Shown in pieces: positions 8,337 to 16,413 of a stretch of 64,000 nt of DNA (position 1 is its first letter; each line of letters begins with the position of its first letter). The translations under genes were made by a program, and so were the position numbers. Where the stretch lies: the NCBI RefSeq assembly GCF_035984655.1, contig NZ_JAXCHT010000001.1, positions 62,001-126,000 of the forward strand, read 5' to 3'. The notes beneath the pieces were generated by a model. It was given only the letters and a program-made list of their open reading frames with translations. It was not told the DNA's origin and ran no database searches. Origin of the DNA: Actimicrobium sp035984655. Its GTDB lineage: Bacteria > Pseudomonadota > Gammaproteobacteria > Burkholderiales > Burkholderiaceae_D.

Positions 8337-9083
8337 ATGTACAAAATCGTATTGATGCGCCACGGCGAATCCACCTGGAATCTGGACAATCGCTTCACCG
8401 GCTGGACCGATGTCGACCTGACCGACAAAGGCTGCGCCGAAGCAACCCAGGCGGGAAAACTGCTGCGCGACGCCGGATTCCAATTTGATCTGGCCTACAC
8501 CTCCGTGCTCAAGCGCGCCATCCGCACCTTGTGGCTGACGCTCGACGAAATGGATCTGATGTGGATTCCGGTGGTCCACGACTGGCGTCTGAACGAGCGC
8601 CATTACGGCGCCCTGCAGGGATTGAACAAGGCTGAAACCGCCGCACAATACGGCGACGAGCAGGTGCTGGTTTGGCGTCGCAGCTACGACACGCCACCGC
8701 TGCCGCTGGCGGCCGATGATCCGCGCACGTCGTATCACGATCCGCGCTACGCAACACTTGACCGTGCGCAAATCCCGCTGACCGAATGTCTCAAGGACAC
8801 GGTCGAGCGCGTCATGCCGGCATGGGACGATACGATTGCGCCAGCGATCCGGGCCGGCAAACAGATCCTGATCTCGGCCCACGGCAACAGCCTGCGCGCC
8901 TTGATCAAATCGCTCGATGGCATCAGCGATTCCGATATCGTCGGCTTGAATATTCCGAACGGCCAGCCGCTGGTGTATGAACTTGACGCCGACCTGAAAC
9001 CCATCAAGAGCTACTACCTGGGCGACGCCAACGCCATTGCCGCGGCGCTCAACGCCGTTGCCAGTCAGGGCAAGGCGCGCTGA
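8337..9083 (+). CDS. gpmA: 2,3-bisphosphoglycerate-dependent phosphoglycerate mutase
   Basis: The 248-residue glycolytic enzyme interconverts 3- and 2-phosphoglycerate. The catalytic histidine is His9 in the LMRHGESTWN motif. Further signatures are RFTGWTDVDLTDKG, RLNERHYGALQGLNKAETA and ISAHGNSLRALIK. The frame stays open 14 codons further upstream (8295). I chose 8337 because it gives the family's normal N-terminus and length. It is followed 12 bases later by envC. Confidence 0.95.
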   Translation: MYKIVLMRHGESTWNLDNRFTGWTDVDLTDKGCAEATQAGKLLRDAGFQFDLAYTSVLKRAIRTLWLTLDEMDLMWIPVVHDWRLNERHYGALQGLNKAETAAQYGDEQVLVWRRSYDTPPLPLAADDPRTSYHDPRYATLDRAQIPLTECLKDTVERVMPAWDDTIAPAIRAGKQILISAHGNSLRALIKSLDGISDSDIVGLNIPNGQPLVYELDADLKPIKSYYLGDANAIAAALNAVASQGKAR

Positions 9084-9095
9084 CCGCGCCAGCTG

Positions 9096-10484
9096 ATGCG
9101 CCACTTCCTCGGGCTGACAGCCGCGTTGCTGCTCGTACTGACCCTGCCGCCGGCCGAGGCGGCGCGGGTCAGCGAGCGCGCCCGCGAAAAGGAAGCGGCA
9201 GTGGCCGAACGGGCCGAGTTGCAACGGCGCCTGGACACCCTCAAAAGCGCGATCGACCAGACCGAAGCTGCGACCGACAAGGCTGCCGATGCACTGGGCA
9301 AGTCGGCGCAGGCGATTTCGCAGGCCAACCGTTCGCTGCATGAACTGGACGAAGAGCAGGCCGCCACCGAGAAAAAGCTGGCGCTGCTGACCGCCGAACA
9401 GGCCCGCCTGAGCAAGCTCGTCGCACAGCAGCAAACCCGCCTCGCGACGCTGCTGCGCGAGCGCTACATGGCCGGCAACGAAGACCGGATCAAGCTGCTG
9501 CTGTCGGGCGACGATCCGAGCCGGATCAACCGCGAACTGCAGTACCTCGGCTACGTGTCGCAAGCGCAAGCCAAGCTGATCGGCGCGCTGCGCGACAACC
9601 TGCAAGCCATCGAACACAACAAGGCCGACGCCGAGGAAGCGCGCCAGGCCCTGCTCGAAATTGCCAGCGATGCGCGCGACCAGCGCACCGCCCTCGAAAA
9701 CGAAAAAACCCGCCGCGCGACAATGCTGGCGTCGCTGTCGACCAAACTGGCGTCCCAACGCAAGCAGGCTGCGGATCTGCAGCGCGACGATCAGCGTTTG
9801 AGCGGCCTGGTCACGAAACTCGAGCAGTTGATCGAAGAGCAACGCAAGGCCGAAGTCGCCGCCGCCGAGGAACGGCGCCTCAAGCAGCTGGCCAGCGCCA
9901 AACAGGAACGCGAACGCAAGCAGGCGTTGCTGGACAAAAAACGCGACCGCAGCCTCCCCATCAAGCCGGCGCCGCGAGCGCCCGTCAGCGGCGCCGATGC
10001 AATCGACGACGACGAAGCGCCAAAAAAGTTTGCCACGAGAAATGAACCGAATGCAGCTGCGCCAGTCGAACCGGGGTCCGCGGGTACCGGCCTTGCAGCG
10101 CTGCGCGGCCAGTTGCGCTTGCCGGTGCGGGGCGAGATCGTGGCCCGCTTCGGTTCCGCACGCGGCGAGGGCCCGAATTCGAAGGGATTATTCATCCGCG
10201 CCGCGGAGGGCACGGAAATTCACGCCATTGCAGCCGGACGGGTGGTTTTCGCCGACTGGTTGCGCGGCTTCGGCAATCTGATCATTGTCGACCATGGCGA
10301 ACAGTATTTAAGCATTTATGGCAACAATCAGTCGGTCCTGAAACGTGCCGGCGATCTTGTCAAAACTGGCGACAACATTGCTACCGCAGGGAATAGCGGC
10401 GGCAATGAACAAACAGGTTTATACTTTGAAATGCGGCATCAGGGCCGCGCGTTCGACCCATCGACATGGGTAACTACCAGGTGA
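9096..10484 (+). CDS. envC: EnvC-type murein hydrolase activator (degenerate LytM/M23)
   Basis: The 462-residue periplasmic protein has a signal peptide (cleavage after ...PPAEA), a long coiled coil (about 25-280, rich in Glu, Arg, Lys, Gln), a Pro/Ala linker, and a C-terminal LytM domain (about 345-460). The zinc ligands of active M23 peptidases are missing: SKGLFIRA stands where HxGxD is expected, and LYFEMRH where HxH is expected. That pattern matches EnvC, which activates amidases AmiA/AmiB at the septum rather than cutting peptidoglycan. ctpA follows after 3 bases. Confidence 0.92.
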   Translation: MRHFLGLTAALLLVLTLPPAEAARVSERAREKEAAVAERAELQRRLDTLKSAIDQTEAATDKAADALGKSAQAISQANRSLHELDEEQAATEKKLALLTAEQARLSKLVAQQQTRLATLLRERYMAGNEDRIKLLLSGDDPSRINRELQYLGYVSQAQAKLIGALRDNLQAIEHNKADAEEARQALLEIASDARDQRTALENEKTRRATMLASLSTKLASQRKQAADLQRDDQRLSGLVTKLEQLIEEQRKAEVAAAEERRLKQLASAKQERERKQALLDKKRDRSLPIKPAPRAPVSGADAIDDDEAPKKFATRNEPNAAAPVEPGSAGTGLAALRGQLRLPVRGEIVARFGSARGEGPNSKGLFIRAAEGTEIHAIAAGRVVFADWLRGFGNLIIVDHGEQYLSIYGNNQSVLKRAGDLVKTGDNIATAGNSGGNEQTGLYFEMRHQGRAFDPSTWVTTR

Positions 10485-10487
10485 AAC

Positions 10488-11963
10488 ATGAGCATCAAAC
10501 TCAAGAATATCGGTCTGATAGGTTTAGGCGTGGTTGCCGGCATTGCCGGCTCGATGCAGTTCGACGCCTTGGCGCAAAAAAACGTTGGCTCCCCGCTCCC
10601 GATTGAAGAGTTGCGCCAGCTTGCCGATGTGTTCGGCCTGATCAAGTCCGATTATGTCGAGAATGTCGAAGACAAGAAGCTGCTGACCGAAGCCATTTCC
10701 GGCATGGTCGCGTCGCTTGATCCGCATTCGGCCTATCTGGACAAGAAGGCCTTCAAGGAGCTGCGTGAGGGCACCCAGGGCAAATTCGTCGGCCTCGGCA
10801 TTGAAGTCGGCGTCGAAGACGGATTCGTCAAGGTGATTTCACCGATCGAGGATTCGCCGGCCTACCGCGCCGGACTCAAGGCCGGTGATCTGATCACCCG
10901 TCTCGACAATACCCCGACCAAAGGCTTGACGCTGGAAGAAGCGGTCAAGAAAATGCGCGGCGAACCGAACAGCAAGATCACGCTGACGATTGCCCGCAAG
11001 GACGAAGACAAGCCGATCATCGTCACCATCATTCGCCAGGAAATTCGCGTGCAAAGCGTGAAATCGAAAATCGTCGAGCCTGGCTATGCGTGGGTGCGGG
11101 TGGCGCAATTCCAGGAGCCGACCGTCGAAGACATGGCCAAGAAGATCACCGCGCTGTATGCGCAGGACCCGAACATCAAGGGTCTGGTGCTCGATTTGCG
11201 CAACGATCCGGGTGGCGTGCTGCCCGGTGCGATTGGCGTCTCGGCAGCGTTTCTTCCGAAGGAATCGGTGGTGGTCTCGACCAACGGCCAGCTGGCCGAT
11301 TCCAAGCAAACCTTTTACGCACGACGTGAGTTCTACGGAGCTCGCGGGTTCGGCGATCCACTGGCCAAGCTCCCTGAAGCCCTGAAAAAAGTGCCGATGG
11401 TGGTGTTGATCAATGCCGGTTCCGCATCGGCATCCGAAATCGTTGCCGGCGCGTTGCAGGACTACAAGCGCGCAACGATCATGGGCACGCAAAGCTTCGG
11501 CAAGGGCTCGGTCCAGACGATCCGTCAACTGTCCGCCGACACCGCCATCAAGCTCACTACCGCGCGTTACTACACGCCAAATGGCCGTTCGATTCAGGCC
11601 AAGGGCATCGTTCCGGACGTGATGGTGGATGAATACGCCGACGGCGATGGCCTCAACAGCTTCCGGTTGCATGAAGCCGATCTGCAAAAGCATCTGATCA
11701 ACGACAAGGAAAAGGCTGCCATCGAGGCCGCCAAACCGGCTTTCGACGAAGTTGAGGAAGCCCGTCGCATCGCTGCCATCGAGAAAAAGCGCAAGCCGCT
11801 CGAATTTGGCAGCAAGGATGATTTCCAGCTGGCACAGGCGTTGAACCAGTTGAAAGGCTTGCCGGTGCAGATATCCAAGGCCAAGCCTGAAGTGCGCAAG
11901 GACAGTGAGGAAGACAAGAAGGACGATAAAAAAGAAGACAAGAAAGCCAACGACAAGAAATGA
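10488..11963 (+). CDS. ctpA: Carboxyl-terminal processing peptidase (S41A)
   Basis: The 491-residue protease has an N-terminal signal/anchor (about 7-22), a PDZ domain (about 95-180, VGLGIEVGVEDGFVKVISP), and an S41 core with Ser314 (in NAGSASASEIVAG) and Lys339 (in SFGKGSVQT) as the Ser-Lys pair, 25 residues apart as in Prc. Family members trim periplasmic proteins, often peptidoglycan hydrolases, which fits the neighbour envC. The C-terminus ends in a very charged Lys/Asp/Glu tail of about 25 residues. A strong terminator follows. Confidence 0.95.
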   Translation: MSIKLKNIGLIGLGVVAGIAGSMQFDALAQKNVGSPLPIEELRQLADVFGLIKSDYVENVEDKKLLTEAISGMVASLDPHSAYLDKKAFKELREGTQGKFVGLGIEVGVEDGFVKVISPIEDSPAYRAGLKAGDLITRLDNTPTKGLTLEEAVKKMRGEPNSKITLTIARKDEDKPIIVTIIRQEIRVQSVKSKIVEPGYAWVRVAQFQEPTVEDMAKKITALYAQDPNIKGLVLDLRNDPGGVLPGAIGVSAAFLPKESVVVSTNGQLADSKQTFYARREFYGARGFGDPLAKLPEALKKVPMVVLINAGSASASEIVAGALQDYKRATIMGTQSFGKGSVQTIRQLSADTAIKLTTARYYTPNGRSIQAKGIVPDVMVDEYADGDGLNSFRLHEADLQKHLINDKEKAAIEAAKPAFDEVEEARRIAAIEKKRKPLEFGSKDDFQLAQALNQLKGLPVQISKAKPEVRKDSEEDKKDDKKEDKKANDKK

Positions 11964-11983
11964 CCGTCGGCGCATGCATCAGG

Positions 11984-12005
11984 GGCCGCAGCAATGCGGC
12001 CTTTT
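11984..12005 (+). terminator. Rho-independent terminator after ctpA
   Basis: A perfect 7-bp stem (GGCCGCA / TGCGGCC) closed by a GCAA tetraloop (11984-12001) is followed by TTTT. It lies 20 bases past the ctpA stop and ends the gpmA-envC-ctpA transcription unit. It also argues against the longer upstream start for moeB, which would lie inside it. Confidence 0.82.
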
Positions 12006-12038
12006 CCATTGGTGGCTCCTGTTCGAAACCAACGCCGG

Positions 12039-12800
12039 ATGACTGACGATCAACTGCTGCGCTACTCGCGCCATATTCTGCTCGACGAAATCGGTATCGA
12101 CGGCCAGCGGCGCATCGCTGCGGCTCAGGTGCTGATCGTCGGAGCCGGTGGCCTTGGCTCTCCGGCCGCCATGTATCTGGCGGCGGCGGGCGTGGGCAAG
12201 ATCACGCTGCTGGATCATGACCAGGTCGACTTGACCAATCTGCAGCGCCAGATCGTGCACACGACCGCCCATATCGGTCGCGCCAAGGTCGACTCGGCCA
12301 GGCATACGCTGGCCGGCATCAACCCGGACATCGAGGTGATCGCGCTGGATCTGGCGGGCACGGCGGCGAACCTGAATGCCTTGATCCCGGGCGCCAGCGT
12401 GGTACTCGACTGCACCGACAACTTCGCCACCCGCCACGCGATCAATCGCGCCTGCGTGGCGCATCGTGTGCCGCTGGTGTCCGGCGCGGCGATCCGCTTT
12501 GATGGCCAGGTCACCGTGTTCGATGCGCGCGACCCGCTGTCACCCTGTTACGCTTGCCTGTTCCCGCCCGATCACGTATTTGAAGAGACCCTGTGTTCGG
12601 CGCTCGGCGTGTTCGCCCCGGTGGTCGGCATCATCGGCAGCATGCAGGCGGCCGAAGCGCTGAAACTGATACTCGGCATTGGCACCTCGTTGGCCGGCAC
12701 GCTGCAAATGCTCGACGCCCGCGCGATGGAATGGAACAGCGTCAAGGTGCGTCGCGATCCTGCCTGCAGCGTCTGCGCGCACCCCTCCCCGAATTTTTAA
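12039..12800 (+). CDS. moeB: MoeB/ThiF-family E1-like adenylyltransferase
   Basis: The 253-residue enzyme adenylates the C-terminal glycine of a ubiquitin-like sulfur carrier (MoaD or ThiS). It has the opening RYSRHILLDEIGIDGQ, the nucleotide loop GAGGLGSPAAMYL, the acidic strand TLLDHDQVDLTNLQRQ, DCTDNFATR, and two zinc CxxC pairs (CYAC and CSVC). The start at 12039 matches family N-termini; a longer frame begins inside the preceding terminator. Whether it serves molybdopterin, thiamine or both cannot be told from sequence. Confidence 0.9.
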   Translation: MTDDQLLRYSRHILLDEIGIDGQRRIAAAQVLIVGAGGLGSPAAMYLAAAGVGKITLLDHDQVDLTNLQRQIVHTTAHIGRAKVDSARHTLAGINPDIEVIALDLAGTAANLNALIPGASVVLDCTDNFATRHAINRACVAHRVPLVSGAAIRFDGQVTVFDARDPLSPCYACLFPPDHVFEETLCSALGVFAPVVGIIGSMQAAEALKLILGIGTSLAGTLQMLDARAMEWNSVKVRRDPACSVCAHPSPNF

Positions 12801-12816
12801 TGACAAGGCAATCATC

Positions 12817-15543
12817 ATGTTGCAACGCTGCAGAAAACTGATCGGCACGCTGTTTGTTGTCACGTTGCTGGCGCATGGCGCGCAAGCGGCGGAATTGCCC
12901 GCCGGCGTGACCCGCGTCAGCAGCATCGAAGGCATCACCGAATACCGTCTTCCCAACGGCCTGAAGGTGTTGCTGTTCCCGGATGTGTCGAAACCCACCA
13001 TTACCGTCAATGTCACGTATCTGGTCGGCTCGCGCCAGGAAAATTACGGCGAAACCGGCATGGCGCATCTGCTCGAACACATGATGTTCAAGGGCTCGCC
13101 GAAGAACCCGAGCGTGGTCAAGGAATTCAACCAGCGCGGCATGCAGATGAACGGCACGACCTCGCTCGACCGCACCAATTACTATGAATTTTTTCAGGCC
13201 AGCAATGACAACCTGAAGTGGGCGCTGGACATGGAAGCCGACCGGATGGTGCATTCGTTCATCGCCCGCAAGGATCTGGATTCCGAGATGACTGTAGTGC
13301 GCAACGAGTTCGAGAGCGGCGAGAATTCGCCCGGCGCAGTGCTGCACAAGCGCATGCAAAGCGTGGCCTTCGATTGGCACAATTACGGCAATCCGACCAT
13401 TGGCAACCGCAGCGATATCGAGAACGTCGGCATCGACAACCTGCAGGCGTTTTATCGCACCTGGTATCAGCCGGACAATGCGGTGCTGCTGGTGGCCGGC
13501 AAGTTCGAGGTCAACGGCACGCTGGCGCAAATCAGCAAATCGTTTGGCGTCATCCCCAGGCCAAAGCGCAAGCTGCCGGTATTCTGGACAGTGGAGCCGA
13601 CCCAGGATGGCGAACGCAGCTTCACGGTGCGGCGCAAGGGCGACATCCAGATCGTCAGCCTCGGCTACAAGATGCCGAGCGGCCTGCATCCGGACAGCGA
13701 TGCGCTGTCGTTTGCGGCCGACATCATGACCGATGTGCCGAACGGGCGGCTGCACAAGCTGCTGGTGGAAACCGGCAAGGCCTCGCAGGTATTCAGCCAA
13801 TCCATCGGCGGCCTTGCGCCCGGATTGCAGATCATCGGCGCGGTGGTCAAGAAGGGCGATCCGATCGAGCCGGTGCGCGATGCGCTGATCGAAGCGGTTG
13901 AATCGTTCGGGCAAACGCCGCCCACCGACGAGGAAATGGAGCGGGTGCGGCGCGACAATGCGAATCAGATCGAAAAGATGCTCAACGATCACCAGCGCAT
14001 CGGTGTCGGGATGTCGGAAGCCATCGCCCTGGGCGACTGGCGCTTGCTGTTTCAGAGCCGCGACCAGTTGGCCAAGGTCACCAGTGCCGAAGTCGCTGCC
14101 GCCGCCACGCGTTACTTCAAACGCGACAATCGGACCACCGGCATGTTTCTGCCGGAAGACAATCCACAACGTGCCGAGATACCTGTCGCGCCGTCGCCGC
14201 AAGCACTGCTCAAGGACTATGTCGCGAAGACCGACAGCAATGCGGGCGAAGCCTTTGAACCCAACCAGGACAACATCCTCAAGCGCACCCGGCTCAGCAA
14301 TGCGGAAGGCATCAAGCTGGCCCTGCTGCCGAAGAAAACCCGTGGCGAAACCGTCTCGGTGGCCATCAATCTGCACTGGGGTGACGAGCAAACGCTGTTC
14401 GGCCAGCAGACCATTGCAAGCCTGACCTCCAGCATGCTCATGCGCGGCACCAGCAAATACAGCCGTGCACAACTGAGCGATGCGTTTGACAAGCTCAAGT
14501 TCAGCGGCAGCCTGTTCCGCTTCCAGACCACGCGCGAGAATCTTCCGGCGGCATTGAAACTGGTGGCCCATGTGCTCAAGGAACCGAGCTTTCCCGCCTC
14601 CGAGTTCGAACAGCTGCGCAGCCAGAGCCTGGTCGGGATCGAGGCGCAACGCAATGAACCGCAAGTGCTGGCCGCGCAAGTCATGTCGCGTCACTTCAAC
14701 CAGTATCCCAAGGGCGACTGGCGCGCCTTCCAGAGCATCGACGAGCAGATTGCCGAGCTCAAGGCTGCGACCCTCGACCAGGTCAAGGCGTATCACAAGA
14801 AGTTCTACGGCATTTCGCAAGCCGAAATCTCGGTGGTGGGCGACTTCGATGCCGATGCAACCGCCGGCCTCATCACCGAGGAATTCGCCAACTGGCGCAG
14901 CGCGGCACCCTACACGCGCCTGACGCAACGCAATTTCGATGTCACGCCATTGCGCAAGATGATCGACACCCCGGAAAAGGAAAACGGCTATTACAGCGCG
15001 CGCCTGAACCTCGACTTGCGGGATGACGACGCCGACTATCCGGCACTGGCGGTGGCCGATTATCTGTTCGGCGGCGGCGCCGGGCTGAACTCGCGCCTGA
15101 TGGAACGGCTGCGACAAAAAGACGGCTTGTCGTATGGCGGCGGCTCGTCCCTCAACCCCGGAACGATCGACCGCGCCGGCAGCTTCAGCATCAGCGCCAT
15201 CGCCGCCCCACAAAATCTGGCCAAGGTGGATGCGGCGGTGCGCGCCGAACTGGAGCGCGTGCTCAAGGAGGGTTTCAGCGCCGAAGAAATCGCCCGCGCC
15301 AAGTCCGGCTTGCTGCAGCAGCGCGTGCAAACGCGTGCACAGGACGGCAGCCTTGCCAGCGGCTGGAATACGTACCTGTACCTTGACCGCACCTTTGCCT
15401 GGAGCAAGCAGTTCGAGGCGCACATCGCGGCGCTGACGGCTGCGCAGGTCAATGCGGCGTTTCGCAAGGCGATCGACCCGGCCCGGCTGAGCGTCGTGCT
15501 GGCCGGCGATCAGGGCAAGATCAAGGCAGCGGCGAAGCAGTAG
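12817..15543 (+). CDS. M16 family zinc metallopeptidase (two-domain, secreted)
   Basis: The 908-residue protein has a signal peptide (to about residue 24, AHGAQA) and two M16 halves. The N-terminal half carries the inverted zinc motif His84-LL-Glu87-His88 with Glu164 (VRNEFESGEN) as third ligand, the classic spacing of about 75. The C-terminal half has the usual inactive-domain segment (NSRLMERLRQKDGLSYGGG). Relatives of this size act in the periplasm on peptides. The start is placed at 12817, just after the moeB stop, because the longer frame overlaps moeB and would bury the signal peptide. Confidence 0.92.
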   Translation: MLQRCRKLIGTLFVVTLLAHGAQAAELPAGVTRVSSIEGITEYRLPNGLKVLLFPDVSKPTITVNVTYLVGSRQENYGETGMAHLLEHMMFKGSPKNPSVVKEFNQRGMQMNGTTSLDRTNYYEFFQASNDNLKWALDMEADRMVHSFIARKDLDSEMTVVRNEFESGENSPGAVLHKRMQSVAFDWHNYGNPTIGNRSDIENVGIDNLQAFYRTWYQPDNAVLLVAGKFEVNGTLAQISKSFGVIPRPKRKLPVFWTVEPTQDGERSFTVRRKGDIQIVSLGYKMPSGLHPDSDALSFAADIMTDVPNGRLHKLLVETGKASQVFSQSIGGLAPGLQIIGAVVKKGDPIEPVRDALIEAVESFGQTPPTDEEMERVRRDNANQIEKMLNDHQRIGVGMSEAIALGDWRLLFQSRDQLAKVTSAEVAAAATRYFKRDNRTTGMFLPEDNPQRAEIPVAPSPQALLKDYVAKTDSNAGEAFEPNQDNILKRTRLSNAEGIKLALLPKKTRGETVSVAINLHWGDEQTLFGQQTIASLTSSMLMRGTSKYSRAQLSDAFDKLKFSGSLFRFQTTRENLPAALKLVAHVLKEPSFPASEFEQLRSQSLVGIEAQRNEPQVLAAQVMSRHFNQYPKGDWRAFQSIDEQIAELKAATLDQVKAYHKKFYGISQAEISVVGDFDADATAGLITEEFANWRSAAPYTRLTQRNFDVTPLRKMIDTPEKENGYYSARLNLDLRDDDADYPALAVADYLFGGGAGLNSRLMERLRQKDGLSYGGGSSLNPGTIDRAGSFSISAIAAPQNLAKVDAAVRAELERVLKEGFSAEEIARAKSGLLQQRVQTRAQDGSLASGWNTYLYLDRTFAWSKQFEAHIAALTAAQVNAAFRKAIDPARLSVVLAGDQGKIKAAAKQ

Positions 15544-15556
15544 ACGGCAACGTTGT

Positions 15557-15571
15557 TTTACAAAACTTTAC
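15557..15571 (-). promoter_or_regulatory. CpxR-type box (GTAAA-N5-GTAAA) upstream of the Spy-like gene
   Basis: Read on the minus strand the sequence is GTAAAGTTTTGTAAA, an exact match to the GTAAA-N5-GTAAA consensus known for E. coli CpxR. It lies 92 bases before the Spy/CpxP-like gene, a classic Cpx target. A third TTTAC copy occurs at 15602-15606. Binding by a CpxR-like regulator in this organism is inference. Confidence 0.6.
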
Positions 15572-15662
15572 CTGCCCAACACGCTGCCACTACATCCGGT
15601 CTTTACAGTGCGGAGATGCAGACAGAAACCTGTCTGCACCCACCACACTGAGGAAGACCATC

Positions 15663-16199
15663 ATGTCCACGCAATCCCGCATTACTCGCCTTTCATCCAG
15701 GCCCCGTCGCTGGGCCATCACCGCCGTCAGCGCGCTGCTGCTGGGCAGCGCCGCGCTGGCAGGTCTGAGCTACGCTGACGACGCGCCCGGCCGTGGCGGC
15801 CATCACCGTTCCATGCACGGGCCGATGACGCCGGAAATGACCGCCAAGCACATCGACAAGATGATCGAGCATGTCCTGCCCGACGGCACTGCCGAGCAAA
15901 AAGCCAAGGTCAAGGTGATCGCCACCGCGGCGGCGGCCGATATGAAAACCCTGCGTGATCAGCATCGTGCCGCGCACGAACAGATGGTCTCGCTCCTCAG
16001 CCAACCCACCATCGATCGCGCTGCAATCGAAAAAGTGCGCGCCAGCCAGGTCCAGAACGCCGACCAGATGTCGCGCCGCATGACGACCGCACTGGCCGAC
16101 ATCGCCGAGGTGCTCACGCCAGCCCAGCGCCTAAAGGCCGCCGAGCATTTCAAGCACCGGATGGAACACATGGGGCCGATGGGTGACGGCAAGCGTTAA
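15663..16199 (+). CDS. Spy/CpxP-like periplasmic LTXXQ protein
   Basis: The 178-residue protein has a signal peptide (basic start, hydrophobic core, cut near LSYA-DD), a His/Met-rich segment (GGHHRSMHGPMTPEM), an all-helical middle, and one LTPAQR motif near residue 152, the LTXXQ hallmark of CpxP and Spy. The C-terminus is again His/Met-rich (HFKHRMEHMGPMG), which suggests metal binding. Family members are periplasmic chaperones or stress sensors. A GAGGAAG ribosome site precedes the start, and a CpxR-type box lies upstream. Confidence 0.85.
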   Translation: MSTQSRITRLSSRPRRWAITAVSALLLGSAALAGLSYADDAPGRGGHHRSMHGPMTPEMTAKHIDKMIEHVLPDGTAEQKAKVKVIATAAAADMKTLRDQHRAAHEQMVSLLSQPTIDRAAIEKVRASQVQNADQMSRRMTTALADIAEVLTPAQRLKAAEHFKHRMEHMGPMGDGKR

Positions 16200-16227
16200 A
16201 CCTGACGTCTTTGGCGCCATCCGACAA

Positions 16228-16258
16228 CGGCCATTGCATCAAGCAATGGCCGTTTTTT
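16228..16258 (+). terminator. Strong Rho-independent terminator
   Basis: A perfect 10-bp stem (CGGCCATTGC / GCAATGGCCG) with a 5-base loop is followed by six T residues. It lies 29 bases past the Spy-like gene stop and isolates the effector gene downstream from read-through. Confidence 0.92.
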
Positions 16259-16302
16259 CATGCCTTGGCACGCGCGAAGTGTTCAATCGCCACCCATCAC
16301 AT

Positions 16303-16330
16303 GGAACGATGTCATACGCAATGCCACCAA
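16303..16330 (+). promoter_or_regulatory. hrp-box-like HrpL promoter element
   Basis: The element reads GGAACG, 15 bases, CCACCAA. The known hrp box is GGAACC-N15-17-CCACNNA, so only the sixth base differs. It lies 84 bases before the start of the EspL/OspD-like effector gene, on the same strand and just past the preceding terminator. In Pseudomonas syringae and relatives this element drives type III effectors through the ECF sigma factor HrpL. Its function here is inferred; no hrpL is in the window. Confidence 0.65.
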
Positions 16331-16413
16331 TTGGCGACATCGCACAATCGTGTGCGCCAAAGCACCCGCTCGCTTATCCGACGCGGACTTTTTTATTTCA
16401 ATGAAACATCGTC

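Noticed and set aside
9096..10484. An active M23 endopeptidase
   Set aside because: The zinc ligands are absent in both motifs, which is the EnvC activator pattern.
12742..15423. An 893-codon open frame on the minus strand opposite the M16 gene
   Set aside because: It is antisense to an intact M16 peptidase and has no recognisable domain.
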